A stretch of DNA of 64,000 bases from the NCBI GenBank assembly GCA_029747015.1, contig JAKOGI010001360.1:1-64000 (forward strand), in the 5' to 3' direction. A program made the translations under genes and the position numbers. Shown here piece after piece: positions 32,767 through 44,640 of this stretch. The notes under the pieces are model-generated. The model worked only from the letters and a program-made list of their open reading frames with translations, made no database searches and was not told the DNA's origin. Numbering within the stretch: position 1 is the first letter of the stretch; each line of letters begins with the position of its first letter. This DNA comes from Carnegiea gigantea (lineage: Eukaryota; Streptophyta; Magnoliopsida; Caryophyllales; Cactaceae).

Positions 32767-33211
32767 ACTAAATGAATGCCTAAAATATTTAAGGTCTAAA
32801 AAATATGTAACTGATTTCTAACAATTCTCCTTTCTTTTTTTTAGGGGGGGGGGGGACGGTCAAATGATAACTAGCCTTCTTAGAGTGAACAGGCTGTCTC
32901 ACTTTTAAAATAATTTTAAAAAGAAAAAAAAGGAATGAAAAGAGGATTATCACGAAAATCTTGCAAGCAGTGCAAAGTAGCTTGTGGTAGTGGGTTGATG
33001 TCAACCCTTCGACGAATCCTCATAAGTGGGGCAGACATGTGAAGTCGAAGATTGTCCTTTCAGTGAATCAATTGAACCCTCAGTTTACATGCGCCACTAT
33101 CTTGGCCTCCATGCAGCACTTTTGCCAAAAGAAAAACGACAATAATCTCATTTTGCCACTTCAAAGTTTAAATATTTGAGAAATAAGATTAAGACATTCG
33201 CTTATCTTGTA
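32767..33211. other. Spacer with a poly-G run
   Basis: Non-coding sequence between copia-2 and the hAT-2 element. It includes a run of 12 G residues near 32846-32857, preceded by a T-rich tract. I recognise no gene or element. Confidence 0.5.
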
Positions 33212-33219
33212 CTACACAC

Positions 33220-34179
33220 TAGGGACAGAGTCAGGATTCAAAGTAAGCGGGCAAGATTAATAACACACAAATTTACCTAAAGTCAATAAATTTAACACAA
33301 ATAAACAAACAACAACCAACAAATTACCCCAATTCTAATTTCTAAATTCTCAATTAAGAAAGGCAAAATCTAATTTTTTACTTGATGAGTAAATCTCTAA
33401 ATTAACAGCTTATTCAACACAAATTCAATAAAAATTAGTAAACTAACAAAAACAAGGAAGTAATTACAAACAAAATTAGTTCAACTTTAAATCTTCAATC
33501 AAGAACAACCAAGAAGACAATTAGGTTAAAATTCTCATTTTTCAATTGATGAATCATGAGTAATTCACTAAGTTAATCAATTGTTTAACATAAATCTAAC
33601 TAAAATCAGTAAAATAAATATGATTATTTACAAAATAACAAAATTAAAAATAAAAATTGAGAATTTTTGAGAGTTACCTTATATTGGGATTTGGACTTAG
33701 GAGTTAGAAGGAGACCTGAGGAGGAGTGGAGGCGGCTGCCGGCACTAGTGGCGACACTAGTGGCAGGCCTAGCGGCCGGTTGGCGACTGGACTAGGCAGA
33801 CTGCAGAGTGTGAGAGAGAGAGAGTGCGTGGGTGGTGGGCTGGGCAGAGAGAGAGAGAGAGAGAGAGCGTCTGAGGAGGAAAGTAAAGCAAGATTACAGA
33901 GTCGAAAGGCAGAAATTAGACAAAATGAATGGGTAAAACTAAAAAAAAAAAAAAAACATACAAGGCATCACAGAAGGAGAGTGATGAGAGTTAAACCCGT
34001 GACCCCCCGAAGTAAGTAAAGAGCAGCCAACCATCCTGCTAGCCACACATTTGCAAAATGTGTGTGAACTAATTAATATATATCCATTTTGTTTATCCAC
34101 AAAAATATCCCATATTTAATTTTTTTCCTAAAAAGCTGGGGGTCAATTAACCCCTTGCCCCAATATAACTCCGCCAATG
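33220..34179 (-). mobile_element. Non-autonomous hAT element (hAT-2)
   Basis: The 960-bp element is bounded by the perfect 8-bp duplication CTACACAC (33212-33219 and 34180-34187). The left end is TAGGGACAGAGTC and the right end AACTCCGCCAATG, whose complement has the GGCGGAGTT core typical of these hAT ends. It has no transposase. The right half resembles the 5' region of hAT-1: a purine-rich block (about 33700-33900), GGAGAGTGATGAGAG, and a tRNA-like segment with AACCCGTGAC. It is probably a deletion derivative of a hAT-1-related element. The frame at 33726-34019 is a by-product of the GA-rich block. Confidence 0.87.
33965..34045 (-). other. tRNA-like segment in hAT-2
   Basis: Minus-strand GTCACGGGTTTAACTCTC and upstream GCTAGCAGGATGGTTGGC align with the tRNA-like segment of hAT-1 (4373-4446), but the B box is mutated (GTTTAA for GTTCGA). 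Confidence 0.45.
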
Positions 34180-34187
34180 CTACACAC

Positions 34188-36988
34188 CATCTTGATCGTA
34201 TGGGTTTTCCAGGCCCCTCTTCCTCGCTAGTAACGACAGGGGGAAAGCAAACCGAGTTTTCAGCTTAATTCGGGGTCGAGGCTCGACTTGTAAATTATTT
34301 TGCATGCAAAGCTTATTTACTAAAAAACTGCACCAATCTTATCCTGTCACTTTAAAATTAAATATGCGAGAAATGTGACCAAAGACTCCTTTTATCATAT
34401 AAAACACACTATCTTGCCAGTATGTATATTCCAGTCTTGGGTTTACAAACTTAAGTTACATGTCACAAAGTTACGATGGGTGGGGACCACATGAAAATAG
34501 AGAAGTGAAATTTTTCAAAAAGACAAAAATATTATGTATAATAAGTTGAGGTTATAGACCCAAAATTAACAAATACTTTGCTCACAAGCTTCCAACTTCC
34601 CTTCTCTTTACCTTGATTGCATTGAGTTGTAGAATTAACCAGGCCATCCCGAAAGACAATTGTTTTTTGAAAAGGAAAGGAAAAACAGAAAAATAAAATG
34701 TGCAAGACATGGTGTAACAATTTCCTATTATTCTACAATCATATTGAACTTGTCATATTTCTATAGTACACAATTGTAAAAGAAATGGGGTTTTTGCACT
34801 TAGCACGTGTTAGGGTTTCGACAGCAATTTTACATCAATTTTTTAAACCCTAACTTTTTTTTTGGCTGGTGATTTCAGTTTATAAGCATAATTATATTTT
34901 TTGGCTGGTGCTTCAGGATAGGCTACTTACAAGCGATAGACATCAAAAGCTTGGTATGATAATCACTAACATATCTTGCAACTTATGCTCGGTTGGTACT
35001 GACAACATAAACCACTTGTTCTTCCAACGCGCTTTCAGTTAGCACCTACTGCAACAATATGCCAGAAACTTGGCTTGCCAACCTATGGTGATCAGTACGT
35101 GGGCATTGACACTCCTTAAAATCAAAGGATCAGGAATCAGAAAAAGGGTCAGATAATGCATTTTATGCAGCAGTAGCATATCATATCTAGAGAGAGATGT
35201 AACAGAATCTTTGGAACCAACAGACAGCAAGAATCAAGCATAACTCAAACAATTAAGTTTGAAATGAATACCAGACTACACAGCTATAGAAGGACCAAGA
35301 CTGGTTGAACAATATGAGCAGCTAGGTTTCCTTTTTGGAAGAAATTGTTCTTAACCTTTTTTGACCTAACTCTATTAGCCACGTAAATTAGTAAATATCA
35401 GCTTGTACAGTTATGTTGAGCTTAGTGAAATTTTCACCTTTTATTAAAAAAACATTTTCTGCTTAATTTTAACCACCTCTAACCGTTGATTCACGTTTAA
35501 TGTAGGATCCAACTTCAGCGAGGTGATGACATGGCAAATAAAGCAACCTTGAATTGTCTCAATTGCCCCTTCTTCAGTGGTTGGAGACTTAGTAGTTTGG
35601 AAATTGCTTCGGTAAATGAATAAAAAAAATCCAAAAAAGGGCATAGAGATGACAAGAGAGAGCATAAGTTCGGGTAAAAGAGTGTTGTTTTTAGTGAGAG
35701 AATGAGTTAAAGACGGTCCAATCTCTAGTATTTCATCATCGTAAAAGGCCAAAAGATATAGTTGCTCCGAAACAGCAATAAATGAGGGAAAAACGATTGT
35801 ACAATATCATTTTTCCAAATCGTAGCTGGAAAACCACTTAAGTTATATACCACTAAAAATCGGGGTTGGTCAAAATTAAATAGAAAATATTTGGATTGCA
35901 AAAATCAATGTTAAAAGCAGGAAGGGTGCTAATTGCAACGCAAAAGAAATGCTGAAAATTTAACGTCACGTTTACTTGATTATTAGTTTTCTAGAGTATC
36001 TCTACATTCTTGATGCATTGTGTTATGAAGAATAAGGTATATCTACAGTCTCTTATATTGTTGCATAGTCATGTGACTCATGTGAGGTTAATTGTCTCCA
36101 TAAATCTTTTGTAAAGTTGATATGAATAAGCTTAACTGATAAAGTCTCTAAGAGTTGTTAATAGAAATCCAATTCAGAGTCCACCTCCATCAACTCTGTA
36201 CTTCCCTTTACACAAAAGAAAAAGCCCATTCCCAAAGCCCTTAATTTGGGGATCAGTTTATAAGGTACTATGATTGTTTACATACAAGTCAACTTAATAA
36301 ATCGAAGACCAATGTTTACAAGGACTTGACATGTCAGTTTTTGTTCAAAAATATTTAAACTTCTCAAGATACTAAAAAATCTAGTAACTTTTCTTGTGAT
36401 TGAAAATTTTACCGAATTTCCTAAAATATTTAAAATTACATTATTACAGTGATGGTCTTGGAATTTTTTGAAAAGGGAAGTGGCAGTTTTATTGTTTTCA
36501 GCAAGTTCGCTAGCATTTTTTTGACTGCAAAAAAAGCTAAGTGATATTTTTGGATAAGCTGAAAAGTTCAGTAAAACTTTTAGAAAGATCTCCTTCATAT
36601 GTGTTGACAAAAAACCTCACCCACAAATTTGAGGATTTTTTTTAAAAAAATATCGATCAGGGTGAAAAAACAGTCCATATGTTTTTACTTTAATTTTAGT
36701 GAATCTAATATAATTTTTCTTTAATTGTCAATTAAGTAGCTTGTAAGTTTATCTTCTTTGTAACTCAACGCCTGCGTATTGGCGAATAAAAAATTTTTAA
36801 CATGCAAAGTGAAATTATATTTATTCTCAAAATGTATATAAACAGCAAGGCGGACATCTTATTACTGTATTTTTATTTCTTTTTTTACCAGAAAATAAAT
36901 AAGTGTTTTAGAGCACTCACATGAAAAATTATGGCACCGATTGACGTTGTCATTGGTGCCTAAACCTACCCATTAGCAACTTTTAGTA
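34188..36988. other. AT-rich non-coding spacer
   Basis: About 2.8 kb without a convincing gene. Open frames of 60-110 codons (34532-34720, 35039-35230, 35444-35752, 36278-36610) show no family motif and typical AT-rich composition. I see no terminal repeat pair here. Confidence 0.5.
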
Positions 36989-37654
36989 TGGTTGAGAAAG
37001 CTAGTATAGGATCGTAGGAGATAATAATGGATGTAAAAAAATCACAAGATATGGTAATTAAGCAAAAATTAAATCAACACCAATAAACAGCAAGGTTTAC
37101 GTGTAAAATTCAAATCGGAAAAAACCACGGGCAATAATGATCGGAAAAATCCACTATATAGGTTAGAGTATAAGATTGATCTCAAAGTAATGGGTTTGAG
37201 TAAGAGATCAAAATAAGTAATTACAAATTCACTCTAACACTCTCTCACAAATTTAAGAAAAATAGTGGAATAATATTGGTGTAAAAAAATAATGGTGATG
37301 ACGCTTAAGGATGATGATGCTATTGATGATGGAAATTGTTGGATAATGATGAATTTGAGCTTGGTCCCTTTAAATAGTTATATTATATGCAAGCCATAAT
37401 GTCCCTTGATTAATTCGGTAATAAAATCAACTACAGCTTTCCTTGGTTAACGCTTTGTCATAAAATCACATATAACATCTCTTCCATGAAGTCACAAATA
37501 GCGTCCAGTAAAAAAATGCAGCATACGCTGGTAGTAAAAAGAAATAAATCACGTGACTAAATATAGCACTTGATTATCTCAAGCCCCAAAATACACCTCA
37601 CGGAATTAGGTAATTTAACTAATCACATGCCAATATTTTGTGGGCCATCCAACA
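36989..37654 (-). repeat. copia-4 3' LTR
   Basis: Starts TGGTTGAGAAAG, diverged from TGTTAGGAAAAA, and ends CCATCCAACA before the copia-type purine tract. Similarity to 37798-38325 is clear in the block from 37050 to 37270. Confidence 0.65.
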
Positions 37655-37797
37655 ATCTCCACCTTGGATCATATTTTGAGAATGGGCAAGAACGGCAAAA
37701 TTGATCTTGTATGTAGACTTCCCAATATTGATGAGAAACACCCTTCAATCAAATGCTCGATTACTCGGATTTGATGGAGATCCGATCTGTCACCACT

Positions 37798-38325
37798 TGT
37801 TAGGAAAAATAATTTAAAAATTCGAGCTATGTATATGCGGAAATGATAAAGGATGTAGACATTCAAGAATATTAAAGCAAGATCAATAACATAATAATAG
37901 GCACAAGGTTTTTTACATGGAAACCTAAATCGGAAGAAAACCACGGGCGGCAACAGCGGCGCAAAATCTACTATGATGTGAGTAAGTATAAAATGATCTC
38001 AAAGGTGAGTCAAAAGAAATCAATACAAAAGAGAGATAAAGATCTGATATCGGCAACAAGATGGAATGAATAAAATCTCTCAAACTCTCACTCAAGAAAA
38101 ATGTGGAATAGAAGAGGGTACAATGACTCACAAACGCCTCATAAAATCGCCATGAGAGGGATGTGCCTAAAGTCACTCTCAAATGCCAAACACCACAAAA
38201 TGCCGACACTATGGTGGGACAATTGCCTCACGAAATGCCTACTAGAGATGCCCAATATATAGGATACTCAAATTAAAACTCCCATACTAATGGAGAAGGA
38301 GGTCAAAGCCTAAAGCATTATTCAC
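37798..38325 (-). repeat. copia-4 5' LTR, left part
   Basis: Starts TGTTAGGAAAAATAATT. It continues after the hAT-3 insertion at 40361-40508, ending CCCAACA. Confidence 0.65.
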
Positions 38326-38889
38326 TAGACCTGACAAATGGGTCATTCAAGTCGGATACGGGACGGCTCGTGGTTTGATTCGGGTCACTTTCAGGTGAAC
38401 TATGTTCGGGTCAGGTTCGGGTTCAGTTCAAGTGAAATTCGGGTTTGGGTCACTTTCGGGTCAACCATGTTTGGGTCGGGCTCGGTTCGATTCGAGTGAA
38501 GTTTGGATTTGGGTCACTTACAGGTACTATGCTTGGGTCGGTATGGGTTTGGTTCGAGTGGAGTTCTGGTCGGCTCAGTTTCGTGTTGTCCACAGTTACC
38601 TGAGTTCAGATCAGGTATGGGTCAAGCATAATTTGAGTCAGGTGGGATTCAGTTCAATATTTTGGTTGATATCAGGTCAGGTGTATATCGAATCAAGTAT
38701 AAATTAAGTTGGGTTAATTTCGAATTATTGCATATTTTCAATGTAGCCATCTTTAGTTCTTTCCTATAAAATTATATTTAAAAGATAAAGACTGTTTAAT
38801 GAAACAAACCCATTTATTCTAGATTTCTCTTTTAATTTATACGTTAACGATTAATTGAGTATACATTACGTACATACATACATACATAC

Positions 38890-38933
<44 letters not shown>

Positions 38934-40352
38934 CTATATATATATAGAATTGGTTGAAAATTATACGCTGTTAGTTCTAAATTTACTAAGAAAGTTAGCA
39001 AATTACAAGTACAAGTGTACAACTTATCCCTAACCCTATATCAAATGCGCCATGCAATTATCCAAAAGATTATGTGTCGTTAAGTTAAGTTTTAATTATC
39101 TTAATTGAGTTTATACAATGACAAAATAAGTGGACCAATGTAATGTAAATCATTTGTCAATGGTCTCATTTGTGAGCCCCAATATCAAAATATACCCAGA
39201 AAAATGAAAAAAAAAAGAAGGGAAATAATGAAATTTTTATTTAGGTTTATGACTTTACATTTGCCATATTTGGAGTTGGTAAATAGAAACAGATTGGGTC
39301 AAGTCAGCATGTTTAGTAATTGAATCAATGTTCTTTGATAACTTGTTAAGTGGTCATACATTAAAATTCAAAGATTTGTCTTTGTGAGAGTAACAACTTG
39401 GTCTACATTTACTCAACGAGTTAAAACTAAAAAGTAACGGCAATATATGACTATGAGTCAATTAGCATTACATTTATGTGACTGTGAATGCTTGTTATCG
39501 AAACTTGAGAGTTGGAAATTAATTGTCCAAAACTCAAATGATTCACATTATTATGAGATCATATGCAACGATACATTCTTGAATATCATTTTATAGAATT
39601 AAACATTTTATAAGGATGATTTAGAATCGTAGATAAGTAGTGTGGAATTTTTGATAGTAGTCACAAAATGATATTATAAATTTATAATTACGGCGTGCAT
39701 TGTATTAAGTCATTCAGTGAATCAAATAGTAAAATAGGATTGCTAGATCCTAGTAAGTTTAATAAATTATTAATTATACTTATTTTTTCTTAATTCCTAT
39801 TGTGACAAAATATTTTTTTCTCTTATATTTTTACTACATATCTATCAAATTAAAAACTTAAAATTATCAACTATTTTATTTTTTCCTCTTAAGTTTTTAT
39901 TGATTTCACTTGTAAAAATTTCCTCTTAAGTTGTTTTTCTTTTCCCACCTAAACTCAACTAATTGAGTTTGAAAAATTTAAAATTCCTCCCAAAAGAAAA
40001 AAGACTAAACCCTCCCCCCAAAAAGTTTCTACTTATAATTATTTGGGTAAAATTGAGTCGGACAAGAATTGGATCGGTCTTTTAAATCAGGTACGGTTCG
40101 GTTAGGATTCAGGTTTTCCATTTTTTGTTCATTTTGGATCTGGTCACTACAGATCGGGTTTGAATTGGGTCGGATCATTTTCGATATGGTTCATTTCGGG
40201 TCATATTACAATTCGGTTTCGTTTGGCTATGAATCGATTTACTTCGGGTGTTTGGGTCCAAATCGGTTCATTCCATTTCGGGTATCAGTTCGGGCATGGA
40301 TCTGGGTCGTTTGTTTCGGGTTTTGGGTCTCGAGATATTCTTGCCAAGCGTA
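38326..40352. mobile_element. GGGTC-rich non-autonomous hAT-type element (hAT-3)
   Basis: A perfect 8-bp duplication TTATTCAC (38318-38325 and 40353-40360) flanks 2,027 bp. The left end reads TAGACCTGACAAATGGGTC. The right end is CTTGCCAAGCGTA, an imperfect inverted match. Both subterminal zones (about 38340-38720 and 40070-40340) are dense in degenerate GGGTC/TTCGGGT motifs, a pattern known from plant hAT elements. The interior is AT-rich with a TA/TG microsatellite and no transposase. The frames at 38402-38707 and 40069-40395 come from the repetitive subterminal motif. Confidence 0.85.
38871..38946. repeat. TACA/TA/TG microsatellite
   Basis: Consecutive CATA, TA and TG tracts inside hAT-3, ending TATATATATAG. 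Simple sequence only. Confidence 0.9.
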
Positions 40353-40508
40353 TTATTCACCAGTAAAGGCTCATAAAAGGGTACATGAATGTTGAGTTTA
40401 TTCTCTTGAAACATCCATATAAAAACCCATAAAGAGAACCATCAATTTCCATGAAAGCACCACAAGAAACCAAGACATGACAAGAATGCTTGGCCACTTA
40501 ACCCAACA

Positions 40509-41501
40509 TTATATTTTCCGCAAGAATGAAAGATGGTTGGACACTTTAAAACTATAGATTATACTTTGGGGGGAAAAAAAAGAAGAAGAGAAATGACATA
40601 CATTTTGATAATTGATTTACCTCAAAAAAAGGTACAGGAATGAGACCTAATATCATATCAACACCCTCATGTATTAAACACATTGCGATTCCCAAGGCAT
40701 ATAAGAGTAAAAGCAACCTCCTATGTCTGATATAATTAATACAAGTGGAAATTACTAACTAATACAATAATCATCCACTTGTAATGACGTAATATTAAAG
40801 CCAAAGTATATGCCAATAAGAAACACAACTCCTTGCTAATCTAAACATCCACATCTTTGATGAAGACCGGCATGATTCACATCATATCTCAATTATGATT
40901 TTGTATCATTCTGAGCTTTTCTTGACTATACCATCATTCTCTAAATAGGGAACCTATAGTTTCTTCGCAAACAGTATAAGTTCCTTTGAGATCGTAGATT
41001 TGATCATACTCCTGGACTTATCTAACTCAATCTAATTAGCATTTTGTTTCTCTAGCATCTTTGAGAACGTGTACTTCCTCATTGCATTATGAAAGTCACA
41101 ACATTTTTTTTCCCGTTCTAGATTACTTTGAATTTTTATGAGCCTCTATGCTACCTTCACGAAGACTCCTATTTGCTCTTACTTTTTTTTTTTGGTTGGC
41201 TCTTTTCTTCTTAGCTTGAGCTATGTACTCTATGAAATCGGGTCTTCACAACCCCAGGAAAATTTGGAACCCAACTAGAACAACATGCGTTTGTATGGTG
41301 TAACGTAGATTTCAAGTGATTTGAATCTCCATACTAGCTCAACCATTTCTAATAATTGGCTCCTACATAATAGGAGTCTTATGGATTCAATCCCATAAAC
41401 TTGTCTCTTGTGCCACGAAACTCTTGTGAAACATCACTATGATATATTAAACTATCCCTTTGATACATGTTATTGCGTAATAAAACATAAACAAAAATGT
41501 T
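40509..41501. other. Non-coding spacer before copia-3
   Basis: About 1 kb of AT-rich DNA without a domain-like frame. It ends with target duplication GTAAT (41502-41506). It may include worn transposon sequence, but I cannot name one. Confidence 0.45.
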
Positions 41502-41506
41502 GTAAT

Positions 41507-42097
41507 TGTTAGGAAAAGGCAGAATGATAAGTAGAAGTGGATTCTTTTTCCCTTTTCATACAATTAATATAGACTATTAAAAATAAAGAAATATTGTAGA
41601 TAGGGACACTCAAATTCTTATGTGAAAACCCTCTAAAATGAAGCTAACAACCACGGGACTATTAGTGCAAAAGATACTTCCAGTATTTCACAGTCGGATT
41701 ACAAATGATGACTCCTCTAAACAATATAGAGAGTAACTCTTAATGGTTCACCCAGTTAGGATGGGATATAAAAATAACTTTCACACAACTTAAGCGGAGA
41801 CCCTCACTAATTGTTGGTGGTGCATTTGTCAAGTGTTTCTTCCACTTGATTGTGTTTTCTATTCATTTTTTGTTGTATTTTGTAAAAGTAGATAATGCCT
41901 CTATTTGAAGAGGTTTTGGAAGATTTATCACTAAGGAAAACGTCTCTCTTAAAGAAATGCATCACTCCTCTTAATTTTAAAAATAAGTTTTGAATAGTTC
42001 CCTAACGTTTCCTCCGTTTTTTTTTTAATTTCTCTCTTTTGTTTTTGGTTGTTTTTAGTTATGAGAATTCCTACCAATGAAGGAAGGAATTCCTACA
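41507..42097 (-). repeat. copia-3 3' LTR
   Basis: 591 bp, TGTTAGGAAAAGG to TTCCTACA. It is followed by AATCTCCCTTTTCATG (42098-42113), complement of the purine tract AAAAGGGAGATT. It matches 59654-60229 throughout, including CAAGTGTTTCTTCCACTTGA. Confidence 0.91.
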
Positions 42098-42119
42098 AAT
42101 CTCCCTTTTCATGACTTAA

Positions 42120-42589
42120 TTAGGGGGACATCACACTATTACCTGTGCAACTATTTTCAAATTTCTTGGTCGGTAGCACCTTGGTCATCACGTCTGATCA
42201 ATTTCTATTAGTGTGGGCTTTCTCAAGCCGTAGGAACTTGTCTTCTAGCACTTCCCAAATCCTGTGATAGCAAACATCAATATGTTTTGAACGGACTAGA
42301 AAGTAAAGTTCTTGGTTAGATGTATATCACTTTAGCTATCACATCACAACACATATTTGTCTTGCGCATAACCTAGTTTGAGTACGAAATTTCTCATCTA
42401 TATAACCTCGTCATATGCTTCAGTAGCTGTAACATGCTTAGTCTCGATGCTTAATAGAGCAATGCATTTTCGAAGCTCAGATTGCCAAGATACTGCTCCC
42501 CGCTATGAAAGTAGTCAAGTACCAACACGTTGATTTCTGAGAATTGATATTAGTAGCTAGGCCAGCATCTGTGTGACCCACTAGTAGGG
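42120..42589 (-). pseudogene. copia-3 RNase H fragment
   Basis: Minus-strand translation from the insertion edge gives LLVGHTDAGLATNINSQKS and CWYLTTFIAG, then RKCIALLSIETKHVTATEAY and LKLGYAQDKYVL. These follow the copia RNase H order (GYTDAD, then KCIALSTTEAEYVAATEA in the family). In-frame stops occur after ILAI and EVI. It would degrade the RNA strand of the hybrid. The upstream RT half is on the far side of the Athila-like insertion. Confidence 0.82.
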
Positions 42590-42594
42590 GTTTT

Positions 42595-43753
42595 TGCTCA
42601 ACCTGAAATTACATTATTTTATACCCTTTATTATCTATTATTTGCTCAAAATAAATTATTAAATTAGAATTTTAATATTATTTTATTTACTTTGTAGGAA
42701 TTGAAAATTTTGGAAAAAAATAAGCAACTAACTCGAGAATTGGATCAAATCAGGCGAGGGAAAAGGAAGACAAGAACCGAGCCCAATTCGGCCTAGTTGC
42801 AGGCCCACAAACCATCTATCTTTGTCTTCCTTTCCTTTCTCTCTTTCCCCTAGACCAGTCTTCTCTCTTCCTTTTCTGCGCTGGGCCTGGTCCAGACATC
42901 CTTTCCCGATCTGCTTTCCTTCTCTTCTTTTCCTTTTCTTCTTTCCCTTTTGTGGGTTGTCCTAGTTCGTTCCCAGCGACGTCCAGCCTGCTTTCACTTA
43001 AGAGTCACGTGGATGTCATGTAATCCCAGCCAGCTACCTCCTTTTGGCTCTTCTTCTTCTTCTTCGGTTACATTGCTCAGGAACCCAAAAAACAGGACAA
43101 TCATTCACGCCCCTTCCTCTTCCTCTTCATAACCGCCTTGTTCCTTTCCTTTTCCTCTATTATTCGTGCATTAAGTTTATTTGCTGTTACATATCATTCC
43201 CATCATCATCAGCTTCAATTCGTCAGTTACAAGGAATGAATGAAGGCAATTATTTAGAGTTGGGTGGCGTTCTGGCGAGCTTCAAATCGGATTCGAACGC
43301 AGAGCATAGGTTGGAGGAGCTTAGTTTTACGAATTTTGTTTTGCTTTTCATTTTTGTTTTTTCGATTTCAGATTTCGTTCTAGACCAAAAGTTTGTACAA
43401 TTGACTTCGATTCAGTGAAAATCTCAAGTGACTCTCGGCTTACGGGTCAATTCTCGATCTGACTTTTGAGTGCCTGTTGCTGTTCACTTAACACCATTGT
43501 TGGAGCTCAGAGTTAAGAACCGTGAAGTTGATGACACAAGTAGTAAATGATTTCTCTTGTTTGATAATTTCTATTGCTTATCAATCTATTGTTTATCAAT
43601 TCTCATCTATTTTATGTGTGATTATCAGAAGGGTTTAGTCTTTCTTGAATCGTAGTTTAGTCTATTTTGCAACCTAACTTCCGAACACATCCCTGAGGAT
43701 GACACATTTAGTTCCTACAGTGATTAACCATATACTTGCGGAGAACCATAACA
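42595..43753 (+). repeat. Athila-like 5' LTR
   Basis: 1,159 bp. It contains a pyrimidine-rich stretch with short (TTC)n near 43046 and ends GAACCATAACA, directly before the primer site. It pairs with 54933-56150. The frames at 42950-43418 are LTR sequence. Confidence 0.9.
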
Positions 43754-43759
43754 AGTTTT

Positions 43760-43777
43760 TAGCGCCATTGCCGGGGA
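43760..43777 (+). other. Athila-like primer binding site (tRNA-Asp type)
   Basis: TAGCGCCATTGCCGGGGA follows LTR and a T-run. The family motif is TGGCGCCGTTGCCGGGGA, complementary to tRNA-Asp, so two mismatches are present. Confidence 0.8.
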
Positions 43778-43780
43778 TGG

Positions 43781-44640
43781 ATTTGTGAAATTTGGTTGCG
43801 TCAAGTTGTAGCTTAGTTATTCAAGTCATTTGAGTCATTGTCGTTTTAGTTTTATAATTGTGATTTTTGGTTTAGTTTGAGTCGTTATTTAGTTTTAGTA
43901 ATTTAGTTTAAATTATTTTTGATTTTAGTTAGTATTTTGATTTTTGTTTAGATTAGTTTCATTTTAACTTTTAGAGTTTATTTGCTACTGAAAAAAAAGT
44001 GCTAACAAATTCGGTTTATGTGCAACAAAAGAAAACAAGGCAGAATTGATCCGAAAAAAATACAGTGCAAATTTTTCTACAGTGTCATATTCTGTTTGAA
44101 CTTTCTGGAGCATTTCTGGTGTAACTCTTGCTGTGTTGATATTTTTCGTAGATTCAGCATAATTTTTAGAGTTTGTGTAAATTTTTCTGGAATGTTTGGG
44201 ACTGTCTGAATTTTTAGTGTGAATTTTGAAATTAATAATCTATTTGCAATTTTCTACACAGTTCGGGGACAGAAAAGATTTGGAAAAAAAAATGTTTATG
44301 TCCCTTGTGATTGTGTAGACTTTTTTGTATATTTAGTTCTGATTTTAGGAGTTTTATTTTCAGTTCTAATTTTATTTTTAGAATTGGGTTGTTTATGTGT
44401 AGTTTATTTTCTAATTTTCTTTCTTGTTATTGGTGTTTGTGTTTTTATTTTAGATTTGGTCATTTTCTATTTGTATATTGTTTTAGGTTTGATTCACTTT
44501 TTTGTTTTGTTTTGTGGTTCAAAAAAGGGGGAAAAAAAAAGAAAATTCCAAAATCCAAAAAAAATTAGAAAAAGAAAAGACCAAAAATAGATCCTTTGGT
44601 GAGGATGTGGGATTTACATAACTGGTTAGATTAGAAACCC
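43781..44640 (+). other. Athila-like leader, TTTT/TTTA-rich
   Basis: Untranslated leader between primer site and Gag, T-rich on the plus strand with many TTTTAG and TTTGTTT motifs. The open frames at 44219-44590 are low-complexity F/V/L-rich products of this composition and not genes. Confidence 0.6.

Larger units (their letters stand above)
36989..40508 (-). mobile_element. copia-type remnant with two LTRs around ~143 bp (copia-4)
   Basis: The sequence at 36989-37654 and the composite 37798-38325 plus 40361-40508 are diverged copies (666 and 676 bp). They share GGATGTA, CAAGGTTT, AAATCGGAA, ACCACGGGC and AATGTGGAATA-like blocks in the same order, and both end CCAACA. The 143 bp between them starts with ATCTCCACCTTGG (37655-37667), the complement of the AAGGTGGAGAT tract typical of copia 3' ends, and ends next to a degenerate primer site (about 37784-37797). 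No Gag or pol survives. The flanking 5-mers (TAGTA, TTATA) do not make a clear duplication. The hAT-3 element splits the right LTR. Confidence 0.68.

Noticed and set aside
33726..34019. 97-codon Arg/Glu-rich frame
   Set aside because: By-product of the GA-rich block in the non-autonomous hAT. hAT-1 has corresponding non-coding sequence.
38402..38707. 101-codon GSGS-rich frame and a similar one at 40069-40395
   Set aside because: Produced by the GGGTC/TTCGGGT subterminal motif of hAT-3.
44219..44590. 123-codon frame that looks like a multi-pass membrane protein
   Set aside because: It lies in the T-rich untranslated leader of the Athila-like element. F/L/V richness is a composition effect and an overlapping frame does the same.
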